Both the position numbers and the translations under genes were made by a program. Under the pieces are notes generated by a model. That model saw only the letters and a list, made by a program, of their open reading frames with translations, ran no database searches and was not told the DNA's origin. Below, piece after piece: positions 20,602 to 30,908 of a stretch of 64,000 bases of DNA (position 1 is its first letter; every line of letters starts with the position of its first letter). Origin of the DNA: Bartonella sp. WD12.1 (GTDB lineage: Bacteria; Pseudomonadota; Alphaproteobacteria; Rhizobiales; Rhizobiaceae); the NCBI RefSeq assembly GCF_002022415.1, contig NZ_MUBG01000001.1, forward strand, positions 1,384,501-1,448,500, read 5' to 3'.

Positions 20602-21105
20602 ATGGTAAAAGCGATTCGTATTATAGGCATCGATCCTGGGCTACAGCGAACAGGGTGGGGCGTTGTTGATCTATTAGGTAATCACCTACACTTTATCGCA
20701 TCAGGCACACTACGCTCTGATGCAAAAAGCCACCTTGCTTCCAGGTTGTATCAACTTCATCAAGGGCTTTCTGATGTTGTGCACCGTTTTATGCCCCATG
20801 AAGCAGCTGTTGAGAATGTTTTTGTCAACAAAGATGCTACTGCCACTTTAAAACTTGGTCAAGCACGTGCCATTGCACTTCTCGTACCAGCCCAAGCAGG
20901 TCTCCCAGTTTCTGAATATGCCCCAAACACCATCAAAAAATCTGTTATTGGTGTAGGCCATGGCGCAAAAGAACAAATCCATATGATGGTCAAAACTCTT
21001 CTCCCACGTGCTGAATTTGACAGCAGCGACGCAGCTGATGCACTAGCACTGGCACTTTGCCACAGTACCCACCGTACTAACTTATCATACAGTTCACAAG
21101 GTTAA
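20602..21105 (+). CDS. ruvC: Holliday-junction resolvase RuvC
   Basis: Endonuclease that cleaves Holliday junctions symmetrically. The 167 residues hold the four acidic catalytic positions: D11 ([12 protein letters not shown]), E71 (AVENVF), D143 and D146 ([14 protein letters not shown]). First gene of ruvC-ruvA-ruvB, with 3 nt to ruvA. In related genomes yebC would be next upstream. Confidence 0.97.
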   Translation: MVKAIRIIGIDPGLQRTGWGVVDLLGNHLHFIASGTLRSDAKSHLASRLYQLHQGLSDVVHRFMPHEAAVENVFVNKDATATLKLGQARAIALLVPAQAGLPVSEYAPNTIKKSVIGVGHGAKEQIHMMVKTLLPRAEFDSSDAADALALALCHSTHRTNLSYSSQG

Positions 21106-21108
21106 TAC

Positions 21109-21744
21109 ATGATCGGCAAATTAAAAGGCATACTTGACAGCATCTGTGACGATCATATCATTCTTGATGTGCAAGGTGTGGGGTATAGCGTTTTTGTGTC
21201 AAACAGGCTTTTATCTTCTTTACCAACCCTTGGTGAACATTTAAATCTATTTATTGAAACGCATGTTCGTGCAGAAGCCATTCGTCTTTTTGGTTTTACT
21301 ACAAAAGCTGAACGAGATTGGTTTTGCCTTTTACAAAATGTACCAGGGGTAGGTGCAAAAGTTGCTTTAGCCATTTTAGGAACTTTATCTCCTGGTGAAC
21401 TTGCCCAAGCAATTGCATTAAACGATGTAGCAATGATCAAACGTACCCCTGGCATCGGTCAAAAAGTTAGTGAAAGAATTATAAGCGAATTCAAAAACAA
21501 AACACTGCCCTTTAATGAAGGGAGTAAAAACACCGCACATCTTGCTTCCAATCTCCAGACACAAGAAACCAATCAACCCGTCAATGATGCACTATCGGCT
21601 TTAATCAAACTTGGTTTTGATCGTGATCAAGCAGCACAAGCTCTCTCTTGCGCACTCTCTAACCTTGAAGAAGAAACTGTTTCCTCAGCACTTCTCATTC
21701 GCCATAGTCTTAAATTGCTTTCCAATTCATCCAACACAAGGTAA
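21109..21744 (+). CDS. ruvA: Holliday-junction branch-migration protein RuvA
   Basis: DNA-binding subunit that grips the four-way junction and loads RuvB. The 211 residues start MIGKLKG (OB-fold domain), contain the two helix-hairpin-helix motifs ([17 protein letters not shown] and [15 protein letters not shown]) and end with the RuvB-contacting domain III ([16 protein letters not shown]). Lies between ruvC (3 nt) and ruvB (73 nt). Confidence 0.97.
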   Translation: MIGKLKGILDSICDDHIILDVQGVGYSVFVSNRLLSSLPTLGEHLNLFIETHVRAEAIRLFGFTTKAERDWFCLLQNVPGVGAKVALAILGTLSPGELAQAIALNDVAMIKRTPGIGQKVSERIISEFKNKTLPFNEGSKNTAHLASNLQTQETNQPVNDALSALIKLGFDRDQAAQALSCALSNLEEETVSSALLIRHSLKLLSNSSNTR

Positions 21745-21817
21745 TTTTTTAAAATACAAACTTTTGTGCCCAGACAATATTCAGACAAATACAAGGTAAC
21801 ATATATACAAGGTAACA

Positions 21818-22906
21818 ATGCGTAAAGATGAAAGCCAACGCCTTCTTGGTGCCATACCCCTTCCCAATGACCCAGACCGTTCCTTAAGGCCACAAACCCT
21901 TGATGATTTTATTGGTCAAGAAGCAGCGCGTGCAAATTTAAAAATATTTATTGAAGCAGCAAAAGCGCGTAAAGAAGCTTTAGATCATGTTTTATTTGTA
22001 GGGCCGCCAGGTCTAGGAAAAACAACACTTTCGCAAATTATGGCTAAGGAATTAGGCGTTAATTTTCGTTCAACATCAGGGCCAGTCATCGCCAAAGCAG
22101 GTGATTTAGCAGCTCTTTTAACCAACCTAGAAGAACGTGATGTTTTGTTTATTGATGAAATTCACCGTTTAAATCCAGCCATTGAAGAAATTCTTTACCC
22201 AGCAATGGAAGATTATCAACTTGATCTCATCATTGGTGAGGGACCAGCAGCACGTTCAGTCAAAATTGAGCTTGCTAAATTCACCTTAGTGGCCGCAACC
22301 ACACGTTTAGGATTATTGACCACTCCTTTACGGGATCGTTTTGGCATTCCCATCCGGTTAAGTTTTTATACCATAGAAGAATTGGAATATATCGTTAAGC
22401 GTAATGCCCGCCTTTTTTCAGTCCAGATAAGTGATGATGGTGCTCATGAGATTGCATGTCGTGCACGTGGAACTCCGCGGATTGCAGGAAGATTGTTGCG
22501 CCGGGTTTGTGACTTTACCCTGGTTAAAGGCGCAGAAAAAATTGACCGCTTCATTGCAGATGAAGCCCTTTCGCGCCTTGAGGTTGACCACCTTGGTCTT
22601 GACCCTCTAGACCGGCGCTACCTAATCCTCATTGCAGAAACTTTCCTAGGTGGCCCCGTTGGCATTGAAACAATTGCAGCTGCTCTCTCAGAACCACGTG
22701 ATGCCATTGAAGATATTATTGAACCTTATTTGCTGCAACAAGGTTTTATTCAGCGTACAGCTCGCGGACGAATTATTACAGAAAAAGCTTGGGCGCATTT
22801 AGGGCTTTGTGCCCCTGAACCAGCAGCCTCACAAAAATCTACGCCATCAGCTGACACAGATCATTCCTCAATACAACCCACTCTATGGGAAAAAGAAGAT
22901 GACTAA
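21818..22906 (+). CDS. ruvB: Holliday-junction branch-migration motor RuvB
   Basis: AAA+ hexameric motor. The 362 residues show Walker A GPPGLGKT (62-69), Walker B DEIH (113-116), sensor [17 protein letters not shown] and the C-terminal winged helix ([16 protein letters not shown]). The final ~30 residues (after LGLCAP) are low-complexity. The stop overlaps the ybgC start as ATGACTAA, implying translational coupling into the tol-pal genes. Confidence 0.97.
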   Translation: MRKDESQRLLGAIPLPNDPDRSLRPQTLDDFIGQEAARANLKIFIEAAKARKEALDHVLFVGPPGLGKTTLSQIMAKELGVNFRSTSGPVIAKAGDLAALLTNLEERDVLFIDEIHRLNPAIEEILYPAMEDYQLDLIIGEGPAARSVKIELAKFTLVAATTRLGLLTTPLRDRFGIPIRLSFYTIEELEYIVKRNARLFSVQISDDGAHEIACRARGTPRIAGRLLRRVCDFTLVKGAEKIDRFIADEALSRLEVDHLGLDPLDRRYLILIAETFLGGPVGIETIAAALSEPRDAIEDIIEPYLLQQGFIQRTARGRIITEKAWAHLGLCAPEPAASQKSTPSADTDHSSIQPTLWEKEDD

Positions 22907-23743
22907 AACCACCACCAATAACACACACACAACCAACTCTTGCACCAACAATCATCCCAACAACCATCCCACTTATAACACGCACATCGATATCCCCCAT
23001 ACCAATAACACACTCCCCAACACCTCTCTTACCCATAATACTCACACCCACGATATACACCCCAACAATACTCGCGCTAACAACCACCCCAACAATACTT
23101 ACACCGATAACACGCACACTCATAATACGCCCCTCAACGCCCCCCACCATACCAACGATACTCCCAATACTCACACCAACGACACTTGCGCCAACAATCA
23201 CCCCAACAACTCCCATACCAATAACACACCCCCCAACACCCCTCTTGTCCATAATACTCGCACCAACAACACTCACACCAACGATACCTCAACCGATCAT
23301 AGTGGTGGTAGTTTAACTTATGTTCATGATCTTCCAACAAGAGTTTATGTTGCAGATACTGATTTTTCTGGTGTTGTGTATCACGCACGTTATTTGGAAT
23401 TTTTGAGCGTGGACGCTCAGAATTCTTGCGAAAAATAGGGTGTAATAACATAGAGTTAGCATCAGGCACACGATCACCGTCAGACATACAAGGAGAAAAA
23501 CTATTTTTTGTCGTGCACCGCATAGACATTACTTATTCCCGCCCTGCACACATGGATGATCTTTTAACGATTAAAACACGACTAGAGCGTGTTCAAGGGG
23601 CACGCTTTTTGATGAATCAGCAAATCATGCGTGATAACACCTTGTTGGTCGAAGCAAAAGTAACGCTTGCTATCATGAATCAATCAGGAAAACCTCGCCG
23701 TTTACCCAAAGATCTTTTTTCTTCCACACTTGTTTCAAAATGA
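22899..23743 (+). CDS. ybgC: Acyl-CoA thioesterase YbgC with Asn/Thr/His-rich N-terminal extension, apparent frameshift
   Basis: Hot-dog-fold thioesterase usually encoded at the head of tol-pal. ATG 22899 overlaps the ruvB stop. The first ~140 residues are an N/T/H/P-rich low-complexity tract not found in ordinary YbgC (~135-150 residues in total). The true domain then starts at [22 protein letters not shown], containing the catalytic Asp. At 23401-23408 the sequence TTTTTGAGCGT breaks the frame; TTTTTGGAGCGT would give the family-typical [12 protein letters not shown] and join the second half (to 23743). One missing G is therefore inferred. Repaired length about 281 residues. Identity is good; whether the extension is translated is untested. 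Confidence 0.82.
22905..23310 (+). repeat. AC-rich low-complexity repeat at the ybgC N terminus
   Basis: Dense ACCAACAAT/CACCCCAACAA words, almost free of G on the plus strand. A larger duplication is visible: CATACCAATAACACAC starts near 22998 and again near 23214, a 216-bp (72-codon) period, so the reading frame is preserved between copies. Confidence 0.8.
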
Positions 23744-23918
23744 AACTGACTTATTTTTAAAATAAAGAGGCAAAACAAGCCGGTTTTGAGCGTTTTTTCT
23801 GCTTGAATCTCTTTTTGTTTAGAAACTTAAAACTTTGTTTTGTCAAATTTAGAAACTATAAAACAATATGCTTTAATGAGATTTTATAAATAAATCTTTC
23901 ATTTAAAGGAACGATACC

Positions 23919-24632
23919 ATGGCGCACATAGAACTTGCCTCTCCAAATACCCTTGGAATGTGGAGCTTGTTTATGCAAGCCAATTGGGTTGTTAAAGCTG
24001 TCATGATTGGGCTTATTCTTGCATCAATATGGAGCTGGGCGATCATTATCGATAAAATATCCACTTACCGAAAAATACGCTATGACATCAAACAGTTTGA
24101 GCAAATTTTTTGGTCAGGCAAATCTTTAGAAGAGCTTTATGTCACCTATCAAAACCAGCATACCAACAGCATCTGCGTTGTTTTTATAGCAGCAATGACG
24201 GAGTGGAAAAAATCCCTCACCAAAAGGGTGCAACCATCGTTGAATTTACAAAGCAGAATCGAAAAAGCCATGGACTTAGCCTTAGGGCGTGAAAGTGCAA
24301 AAATAGAATCAAAATTAGGCTTTCTAGCTACACTTGGATCAGCTGCCCCCTTTATCGGTTTATTTGGAACAGTTGTCGGAATTATGAATTCATTTCTTTC
24401 AATTTCAGCTTCTCAAAATACATCCCTTGCAGTGGTAGCACCAGGCATTGCAGAAGCTCTTTTAGCAACAGCAATTGGCCTGCTGGCCGCCATCCCCGCT
24501 GTGATTGCTTACAACAAACTCATGCATGAAAGTACTCAAATCATAACGCATATAGAAGGCTTTGCTGATGAATTTTCAGCGATTATGTCACGGCAAATTG
24601 ATGAAAAAATAACCTCAAATTCATTGCAATAG
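23919..24632 (+). CDS. tolQ: Tol-Pal system proton-channel protein TolQ
   Basis: Inner-membrane MotA/ExbB-family subunit that, with TolR, converts proton motive force into movement of TolA. The 237 residues contain a first membrane helix near 25-45, a long cytoplasmic region, and two further helices (GFLATLGSAAPFIGLFGTVV and AIGLLAAIPAVIAY). AAAGGAA lies upstream of the ATG. tolR follows after 11 nt. Confidence 0.96.
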   Translation: MAHIELASPNTLGMWSLFMQANWVVKAVMIGLILASIWSWAIIIDKISTYRKIRYDIKQFEQIFWSGKSLEELYVTYQNQHTNSICVVFIAAMTEWKKSLTKRVQPSLNLQSRIEKAMDLALGRESAKIESKLGFLATLGSAAPFIGLFGTVVGIMNSFLSISASQNTSLAVVAPGIAEALLATAIGLLAAIPAVIAYNKLMHESTQIITHIEGFADEFSAIMSRQIDEKITSNSLQ

Positions 24633-24643
24633 GAGGTTTTCCA

Positions 24644-25096
24644 ATGGCACTTTCTCTTGCTTCTCCTTCTCAGAAAAACGCACGAAAACGCCGTCGCTTG
24701 CAAAATCATTTAATCAGTGAAATTAACATAACACCTTTTGTAGATGTCATGCTTGTTTTACTCATTATTTTTATGGTTTCGGCTCCCCTTTTGGTTAATG
24801 GTGTTCCTCTTGATTTGCCTCAAAGCCAAGCAGGACCAGTGCAAACAGACCGCCCCCCCTTAACGGTTTCGCTTGATGCACAAGGGCGTTTTGCAATCAA
24901 TCAAGACTATTACTCTACATCACAAGCATTGATTACAAAATTAAAAAAGCAGCTATCAACCGATCAAACATTGCAAAACCAACGCATTTTTGTGCGCGCT
25001 GCCAAAACTGTTGAATATGAAAAAGTCTTACAACTTCTTGCTGATATTCAAAAGGCCGGTTTTTCACAAGTTGCTTTAGCCAGTTTAGCGCAATAA
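24644..25096 (+). CDS. tolR: Tol-Pal system protein TolR
   Basis: ExbD-family partner of TolQ. 150 residues: a short basic N terminus, a single membrane helix PFVDVMLVLLIIFMVSAPLL with the proton-conducting Asp at residue 34, and a periplasmic domain. A strong AGGAGG ribosome-binding site precedes the ATG. Confidence 0.96.
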   Translation: MALSLASPSQKNARKRRRLQNHLISEINITPFVDVMLVLLIIFMVSAPLLVNGVPLDLPQSQAGPVQTDRPPLTVSLDAQGRFAINQDYYSTSQALITKLKKQLSTDQTLQNQRIFVRAAKTVEYEKVLQLLADIQKAGFSQVALASLAQ

Positions 25097-25202
25097 TAAA
25101 ATCATAAAGAACTAGATGATCGGCAAAAGGCGCACACAAAACCATACAAATAGTACCATACAACAGTCGATCAACAGTAAAAAAGGCTAAGGCTTAAAGA
25201 AG

Positions 25203-26314
25203 ATGAATACCAGTTCTCATCATAACATGAAAAAAAGCTTAGCTTTCTCACTTGCAGCCCATATAGCCATTCTCACCTTAGGTGGGATGCACCTGACACA
25301 TTCAACCTCTTTTCCTCAACACCAATTCGAGGCCATTCCCATTACCTTAAGCCCTCTTGATCAAGAGCTTGCAAGTGCAAAAGGCTCAGAAAATGCGCCA
25401 TTTAACGAACGCCCAGCACCAAAACCAACCACGTGGCCACAAGAAAAAGAAGATGCACGCCACATAGGCGATGGAACACTCGACAGTCAAACCCCCTTAA
25501 AGCCAAAAGAAAAACTACAAAATAAAAATGTTGAGACAACACCTCTCTCCTTTGGTGAAAAAGATGCCTCTGAAACACAAGCACAATCCCTTACAACACC
25601 AGAAATACAAGAGACAAAAACACAGTCCTCTCCACAAACAACGCCAGAAATCACCTCAAAAACCACCGAAAAGATACAAAAAAATGAAAATATAACACTG
25701 CCAGAAGAACCACCAACACCAGAAATACCCGCTCCTGCAGAACCTGAAAAAAAACCACAGCAAATTGTTGAGCTGCCAGCAAGCGCTCCTCTTCCAACTA
25801 TAAAAATGAAGCCAAAACCCACCAAACACGTTTCATCCCAAAAATCTCCTCAAAAAAAGGTGAACAAACAATAGAGGATATCTTAGCAATGGAGGAAAGT
25901 AATCTGATCAATCGTGCACGCACGCAAGGAGGTGGCGCAAAACGCTCTAAAGAACAAGAATCTCAAGGAGCACGAAAAGATATTGGCGATACCACAAAAA
26001 TGGCACAAACCCTTGTCAATCTTGCAGGCGCATGTATTCAAAAAAAGCTTAAACTTGTTGCTATTGGTGGAAATTTAAATAACCGTCCAGTTGTGCGTTT
26101 GCAGTTTCAATTAAACCGTAATGGAATGATTATAGGTACGCCAATCATTGAGCCTCTCAAAGGTGATGAAAGCCAACAAGCTGTCATGATTCAACAAGTA
26201 TATGCAGCCGTTTTTGCATGCCAACCCTACCCAGATCTCCCGCGTGATCAATATAACTTATGGGGGCAAGGTTTTGATTTTAATGTTGATCCCCTTCAAG
26301 AGAAAGTTCTATAA
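25203..26314 (+). CDS. tolA: Tol-Pal system protein TolA, apparent frameshift
   Basis: Links TolQR to TolB/Pal across the periplasm. An N-terminal membrane anchor (LAFSLAAHIAILTLGG) is followed by a ~180-residue Pro/Glu/Lys/Thr-rich linker, then a C-terminal TonB/TolA-like domain (VVRLQFQLNRNGMIIGTPIIEPL...QQVYAAVFACQPYPDLP). The frame breaks at a run of seven A (25852-25858); one more A, or a -1 slip, joins the linker to EQTIEDILAMEE and the C domain. In the upstream frame the bases read A AAA AAG, a classic slippery heptamer. Repaired length about 370 residues. Homopolymer miscall or true frameshifting cannot be separated from sequence alone. Confidence 0.85.
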
Positions 26315-26377
26315 TCCAAGACAAAACTCATATAATATGAAGATATTGTTTTTCTTAAAAGAAAGGATAAACCCAAG

Positions 26378-27712
26378 ATGACAGGAATGAGATACACTCT
26401 TTTTTCTTGGTTAATTGTTACCATAAGTGTATGGCTTTCCAGTTTTTCATCAGCACACGCACAGCTGAAGGGGACCATCGCCAGTGCTGATTTTAACCCT
26501 GTCTCAATCGCAATTACAGATTTCATATCCAATGATTCAATAGGGCTGAAGATTGCTGCTGTCGTTGCAGCAGATCTTGAGCGGTCTGGACTTTTCTTAC
26601 CCCTAAACAGAGCATCCTTTCCTGAAACAATCATCAATCCCGACAGTCAACCACGTTTTCTTGAATGGCAGCATACGAATATTCAGGGGTTGGTCACCGG
26701 GCATGTCAATAGAGAAGCAAGTGGACGACTGAGAATTGACTTTCGTTTATGGGATGTCTTTGGCAACCGCCAAATCAAAGGGCGGCGATTTTATACAACT
26801 CCAGAACACTGGCGACGCGTTGCACATATGGTTGCAGATGAAATCTACTCTAAAATGACAGGCGAACGCGGCTATTTTGATACACGCATTGTTTTTGTTG
26901 ATGAAACAGGCCCGCGCGATACACGGGTTAAACGCTTAGCCATTATGGATCAAGATGGCGCAAATCTAACCTATCTTTCCGATGGAAGCGAATTAGTCCT
27001 CACACCTCGTTTCTCACCCAATAGGCAAGAAATTACCTATATGGCATATGATAAGAATAAAACGCCTCATGTGTATCTTCAGCAAATTGAAATGGGGCAA
27101 AGAGAATTAATTGGAACTTTTGACAATATGACAATTGCCCCTCGCTTTTCGCCAGATGGGCAAAAAGTAATTATGAGTTTATTACAAAATAATGGCAGTG
27201 CAAACCTTTACACGATGGATCTACGCACACGCACCATGACGCGCCTGACCACAACTAAAGCCATTGATACCTCAGCCTCTTATTCACCTGATGGAAAACA
27301 GATCGTCTTTTCATCCGACCGCGATGGCACACCACAAATTTACGTCATGAATGCCGATGGCACTAACCCTCACCGTATTTCTTTTAATGAGGGCAACTAT
27401 TCCACCCCCGTTTGGTCACCGCGCGGTGACTATATCGCTTTTACAAAACAATTTCAGGGACAATTCTCCATTGGCGTTATGCACCCTGATGGGCAAGGCG
27501 AACGACTTTTAACCACAGGTTTTCATAATGAAGGGCCCACTTGGGCACCCAATGGTCGTGTGCTCATGTTCTTTCGTCAAAATGCGGGTGTAGGAACAAA
27601 AATTTACACAATCGATATTACTGGACGCAATGAACGCCAATTACCAACCCCCCATGATGCCTCTGACCCAGCATGGTCAGCCTTGCTCACTGTGCATTCA
27701 TATAGCAAATAA
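26378..27712 (+). CDS. tolB: Tol-Pal system translocation protein TolB
   Basis: Periplasmic beta-propeller that binds Pal and TolA. The 444 residues begin with a signal peptide cleaved after AHA (about residue 28), then the N-terminal domain ([13 protein letters not shown]) and five or six propeller blades with the repeated [15 protein letters not shown] pattern. AAGGA lies upstream of the ATG. pal, which should be the next gene, is absent downstream; repetitive DNA and then fba on the opposite strand follow. Confidence 0.97.
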   Translation: MTGMRYTLFSWLIVTISVWLSSFSSAHAQLKGTIASADFNPVSIAITDFISNDSIGLKIAAVVAADLERSGLFLPLNRASFPETIINPDSQPRFLEWQHTNIQGLVTGHVNREASGRLRIDFRLWDVFGNRQIKGRRFYTTPEHWRRVAHMVADEIYSKMTGERGYFDTRIVFVDETGPRDTRVKRLAIMDQDGANLTYLSDGSELVLTPRFSPNRQEITYMAYDKNKTPHVYLQQIEMGQRELIGTFDNMTIAPRFSPDGQKVIMSLLQNNGSANLYTMDLRTRTMTRLTTTKAIDTSASYSPDGKQIVFSSDRDGTPQIYVMNADGTNPHRISFNEGNYSTPVWSPRGDYIAFTKQFQGQFSIGVMHPDGQGERLLTTGFHNEGPTWAPNGRVLMFFRQNAGVGTKIYTIDITGRNERQLPTPHDASDPAWSALLTVHSYSK

Positions 27713-28578
27713 ATAAAACCAACTCACACATATCTTTCAACGGCGCTTCATTAATCTTCTACAATTACAATGAAGCCATACCCACTCTAAATACTGCCAC
27801 TCTTATAATCACCGCCCCCACTCTCATTCTATATACTGCACCTCATACCTTATGCACCACACTTATAACCACACCCATTCTACGCACACTTTCACACCCA
27901 ACACATCTACTCTATCATCACCCCCACCCAATACATCGCGACCACTCTCCATATCGCATCTCTCATACGCCATCTATCACACGTTTTCACACCATGGCCA
28001 TGGCTTCTACCCTACATAGACTTCCACACCCCATACATCCACCCGATGCACACATCCCCACCCATGGGTATATGCTTGAAAAACCTTCACTTGAATACCA
28101 TCAACCACAGCTTCTATTACATGACACAAACAGACACACGCTTTAAGGGCAAAACACAGCCCCAATCATGATGATGCACATGAGTCAACGCATCAACAAT
28201 GACTGGCCACTCTCACAATCACCGCATCTACCTATCACCATACCTACTCTATACACTACACCCCCACTCAATACACCACACCCACTCTACATATCGCATC
28301 TCTTATACGCCATCCATCACACGTTTTCACACCATGGCCATGGCTTCCACCCTACATAGACTTCCACACCCCACGCATCCACCCTATGCACACATCCATA
28401 CCCGTGGGTATACTTGAAAAGCCTTCACTTGCATCATCAACCACAGCTTCTATTACATGACACAAACAAATGCACTTTAAGGGCAAAACACAACCCCAAC
28501 CATGATGATGCACATGAGTCAACACGTCAACAACAACTGGCCACTCTCACGATAATCGTATTTTGCTCATATAAATAG
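27713..28578. repeat. Gene-free region with a ~340-bp tandem duplication
   Basis: The segment from about 27905 to 28245 is repeated from about 28245 to 28556: CATCTC(T/A)CATACGCCATC at 27957 recurs at 28297 (340 bp apart), and long stretches such as CACACGTTTTCACACCATGG and the palindrome CCATGGCCATGG match almost exactly. The first ~190 bp are CAC/CTC-rich filler. This gap is the other edge of the inferred tolB/pal rearrangement and also separates fba from thiE. Short frames within it look accidental. Confidence 0.85.
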
Positions 28579-29610
28579 TCAAGTACAAGAATGTTCGTGC
28601 TCTTTTGTCCATTGTCCTAAAGCTGCCAGATGGTTCATCCGTGCACGGTGATAAAAAACCTTTTGTGCAGCTGCAACATTGTCCTGTTTTCCACCCCATG
28701 CTTTCAAAGCAGCAGATTGCAACGCACGACCATAAGAAAAAGTCAATGCCCAAGGCCATGGACCTGAAGCATTCATAGCTGATAAATGCGCCGTGGCTTC
28801 TTCATCTGACTGGCCCCCTGAAAGAAAAGCAATTCCTGGAACAGCAGAAGGAACAGTCTGTTTGAGAACACAAAGAGTTTTTTCAGCCACTTCTTCAACA
28901 CAAGCTTTGCGCGCATCTTTCCCATCAATCACCATATTGGGTTTTAAAATCATACCCTCAAGGACAACCCGTGCCTCGAATAATTCTGTAAATACTGTCT
29001 TTAAAACCGCTTGTGTCACCTCAAAGCAGCGCGCAATTGAATGCTGGCGCGACTGGCCATCCATCAGTACTTCTGGCTCCACAATCGGCACAAGACCTGC
29101 TTCCTGACATAAAGCAGCATAACGCGCCAAAGCTTGTGCATTTTGACGTATCGCTCCTCTTGTTGGTAAAGAACGTTCATCAATAGCAATCACCGCACGC
29201 CATTTGGCAAAACGTGCTCCCAAAGTAAAATAGTCCTTTAAACGTTCCCGAAGACCATCTAACCCTTCTGTAATCGTCTCATAAGGAAAAGCTGCCAAAG
29301 GCTTAGCGCCCGTGTCAACTTTAATCCCTGGCAGGGCACCAACATCTTGAATAAGGTCGGTCAACATTTGACCAGAGGATGCTTTTTGACGAATGGTTTC
29401 ATCAAATAAAATCACACCAGAAATAGCGCACTTCATAGCATCCTTTGCAGTAAAAAGCATTTCACGGTAAGCCCGGCGATGATCCTCATTTGCTTCTAAA
29501 CCAATTGATTCAAACCGTTTGCCAATTGTCGCATTGCTTTCATCTGCCGCTAAAATACCTTTTCCTGCACTCACCAAAGAAAGCGCTATATCTTCAAGAC
29601 GTTCTTTCAT
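28579..29610 (-). CDS. fba: Class I fructose-bisphosphate aldolase
   Basis: Reversible cleavage of fructose-1,6-bisphosphate to DHAP and glyceraldehyde-3-phosphate. This is the Schiff-base (class I) type: the catalytic lysine is in ILKPNMV (K223). ATG 29610 is preferred because GAGGAG lies 8 nt upstream; the frame extends 8 codons further. The 343 residues include the family N terminus LVSAGKGILAADESNATIGKRF. It follows pgk by about 100 nt in the tkt-gap-pgk-fba cluster. Confidence 0.96.
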   Translation of the reverse strand: MKERLEDIALSLVSAGKGILAADESNATIGKRFESIGLEANEDHRRAYREMLFTAKDAMKCAISGVILFDETIRQKASSGQMLTDLIQDVGALPGIKVDTGAKPLAAFPYETITEGLDGLRERLKDYFTLGARFAKWRAVIAIDERSLPTRGAIRQNAQALARYAALCQEAGLVPIVEPEVLMDGQSRQHSIARCFEVTQAVLKTVFTELFEARVVLEGMILKPNMVIDGKDARKACVEEVAEKTLCVLKQTVPSAVPGIAFLSGGQSDEEATAHLSAMNASGPWPWALTFSYGRALQSAALKAWGGKQDNVAAAQKVFYHRARMNHLAALGQWTKEHEHSCT

Positions 29611-29714
29611 AAAAAAGCTCCTCTTTTTTCCCAATTTTTCTCAACAACAATGGCTTATCAAAAAACTTCCCACAAGCCGTTATAATACCATAACTTATTT
29701 AAGCCTGAACTTAT

Positions 29715-30908
29715 TTAAGCCTGCATTAAAGCCAAAATACCAGGAAGGCTCTTGCCTTCCATCCATTCCAAAAAAGCCCCTCCAGCGGTCGAAAGATAAG
29801 TAAAATCATCTGCAACACCCGCATGATTGAGCGCAAAAACTGTATCACCACCTCCAGCAATCGACACTAACTTACCTTGTTGCGTACGTTTTGCAACGTG
29901 GCGCGCAACTGCAATCGTCCCCTGATCAAAGGGAGGAACCTCAAAAACACCAAGCGGCCCATTCCACACAACAGTTGCAGCAGTATCAATCATCTCATTA
30001 ATCTGAGCAATAGAACGGGGACCAACATCCAAAATCATCTCATCTTTAGAGATATCTTCAAGATCACACTGACGATGCGGGGTATTTTTTTCACAACGCA
30101 ATCCAACCACCACATCCACCGGTAAAATAAGCTCACAGTTATATTCGTGCGCTTTCTCAATAATCTCTTCAACCGTTTCCATTAAAGTATGCTCATAGAG
30201 CGATTTACCAATAGCATAGCCTTGTGCTGCTAAAAAACTATTAGCCATACCGCCACCAATCACCAAAGCATTAACTTTTTGAACCAAATGATTGAGTACA
30301 AAAAGCTTACTTGAAACCTTAGCACCACCCACAACAGCTGCCAATGGATACGTCGGGTCACCAAGCCCTTGTTCTAAAGCATGCAATTCGCGTTGCAAAG
30401 AACGCCCCGCATAAGAAGGCAAAAAATGCGTAATTCCCTCTGTTGATGCATGAGCACGGTGAGAAACAGAAAAAGCATCATTCACATAAATGTCAGCACT
30501 GCATGCTAAAGCTTCAGCAAAAGCATCATCATTGTCCTCTTCATCTTGATGAAAACGCAGATTTTCAAGAAGCAGAATCTCACCCTCTTTCAAAGCCTGA
30601 ACAGCAGAACGCACCTCAAGACCAAAACATTTGTCCAAAAAAGAAACTTCCTGCCCCATGATTTTAGAAAGAGCCTGCGCAACAGGACGAAGCGAAAGTT
30701 CTGGAACCTTCTGCCCTTTAGGGCGACCACAATGGGAAATCAGTATAATCTTAGCACCGCGCTTTTGCAGCTCAATTAACGTCTCTTTATGTCGCTTAAG
30801 ACGCGTCTCATCACATACTTTTCCCTCTAACATCGGGACATTAAAGTCCACCCGTACCAGCACACATTTTCCTGCAACATCAGCCTCATCAATTGTCTGA
30901 AATCCCAT
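29715..30908 (-). CDS. pgk: Phosphoglycerate kinase
   Basis: Transfers phosphate from 1,3-bisphosphoglycerate to ADP. The 397 residues carry the N-terminal VRVDFNVPM substrate loop, the basic-patch region SHCGRPKG, GGAKVSSKL and the C-terminal SIAGGGDTVFAL nucleotide loop. Third gene of the glycolytic cluster, preceded by a ~275-bp spacer after gap. Confidence 0.97.
   Translation of the reverse strand: MGFQTIDEADVAGKCVLVRVDFNVPMLEGKVCDETRLKRHKETLIELQKRGAKIILISHCGRPKGQKVPELSLRPVAQALSKIMGQEVSFLDKCFGLEVRSAVQALKEGEILLLENLRFHQDEEDNDDAFAEALACSADIYVNDAFSVSHRAHASTEGITHFLPSYAGRSLQRELHALEQGLGDPTYPLAAVVGGAKVSSKLFVLNHLVQKVNALVIGGGMANSFLAAQGYAIGKSLYEHTLMETVEEIIEKAHEYNCELILPVDVVVGLRCEKNTPHRQCDLEDISKDEMILDVGPRSIAQINEMIDTAATVVWNGPLGVFEVPPFDQGTIAVARHVAKRTQQGKLVSIAGGGDTVFALNHAGVADDFTYLSTAGGAFLEWMEGKSLPGILALMQA

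Noticed and set aside
22839-23276. Minus-strand Val/Gly/Ile-rich frame opposite ybgC
   Set aside because: Mirror of the AC-rich repeat (GTTGGTGTT gives Val-Gly-Val); no ribosome-binding site and no start context.
28168-28417. Small Pro/His/Thr-rich frames in the 340-bp duplication
   Set aside because: Two overlapping frames with no ribosome-binding site; composition simply follows the CAC-rich repeat.
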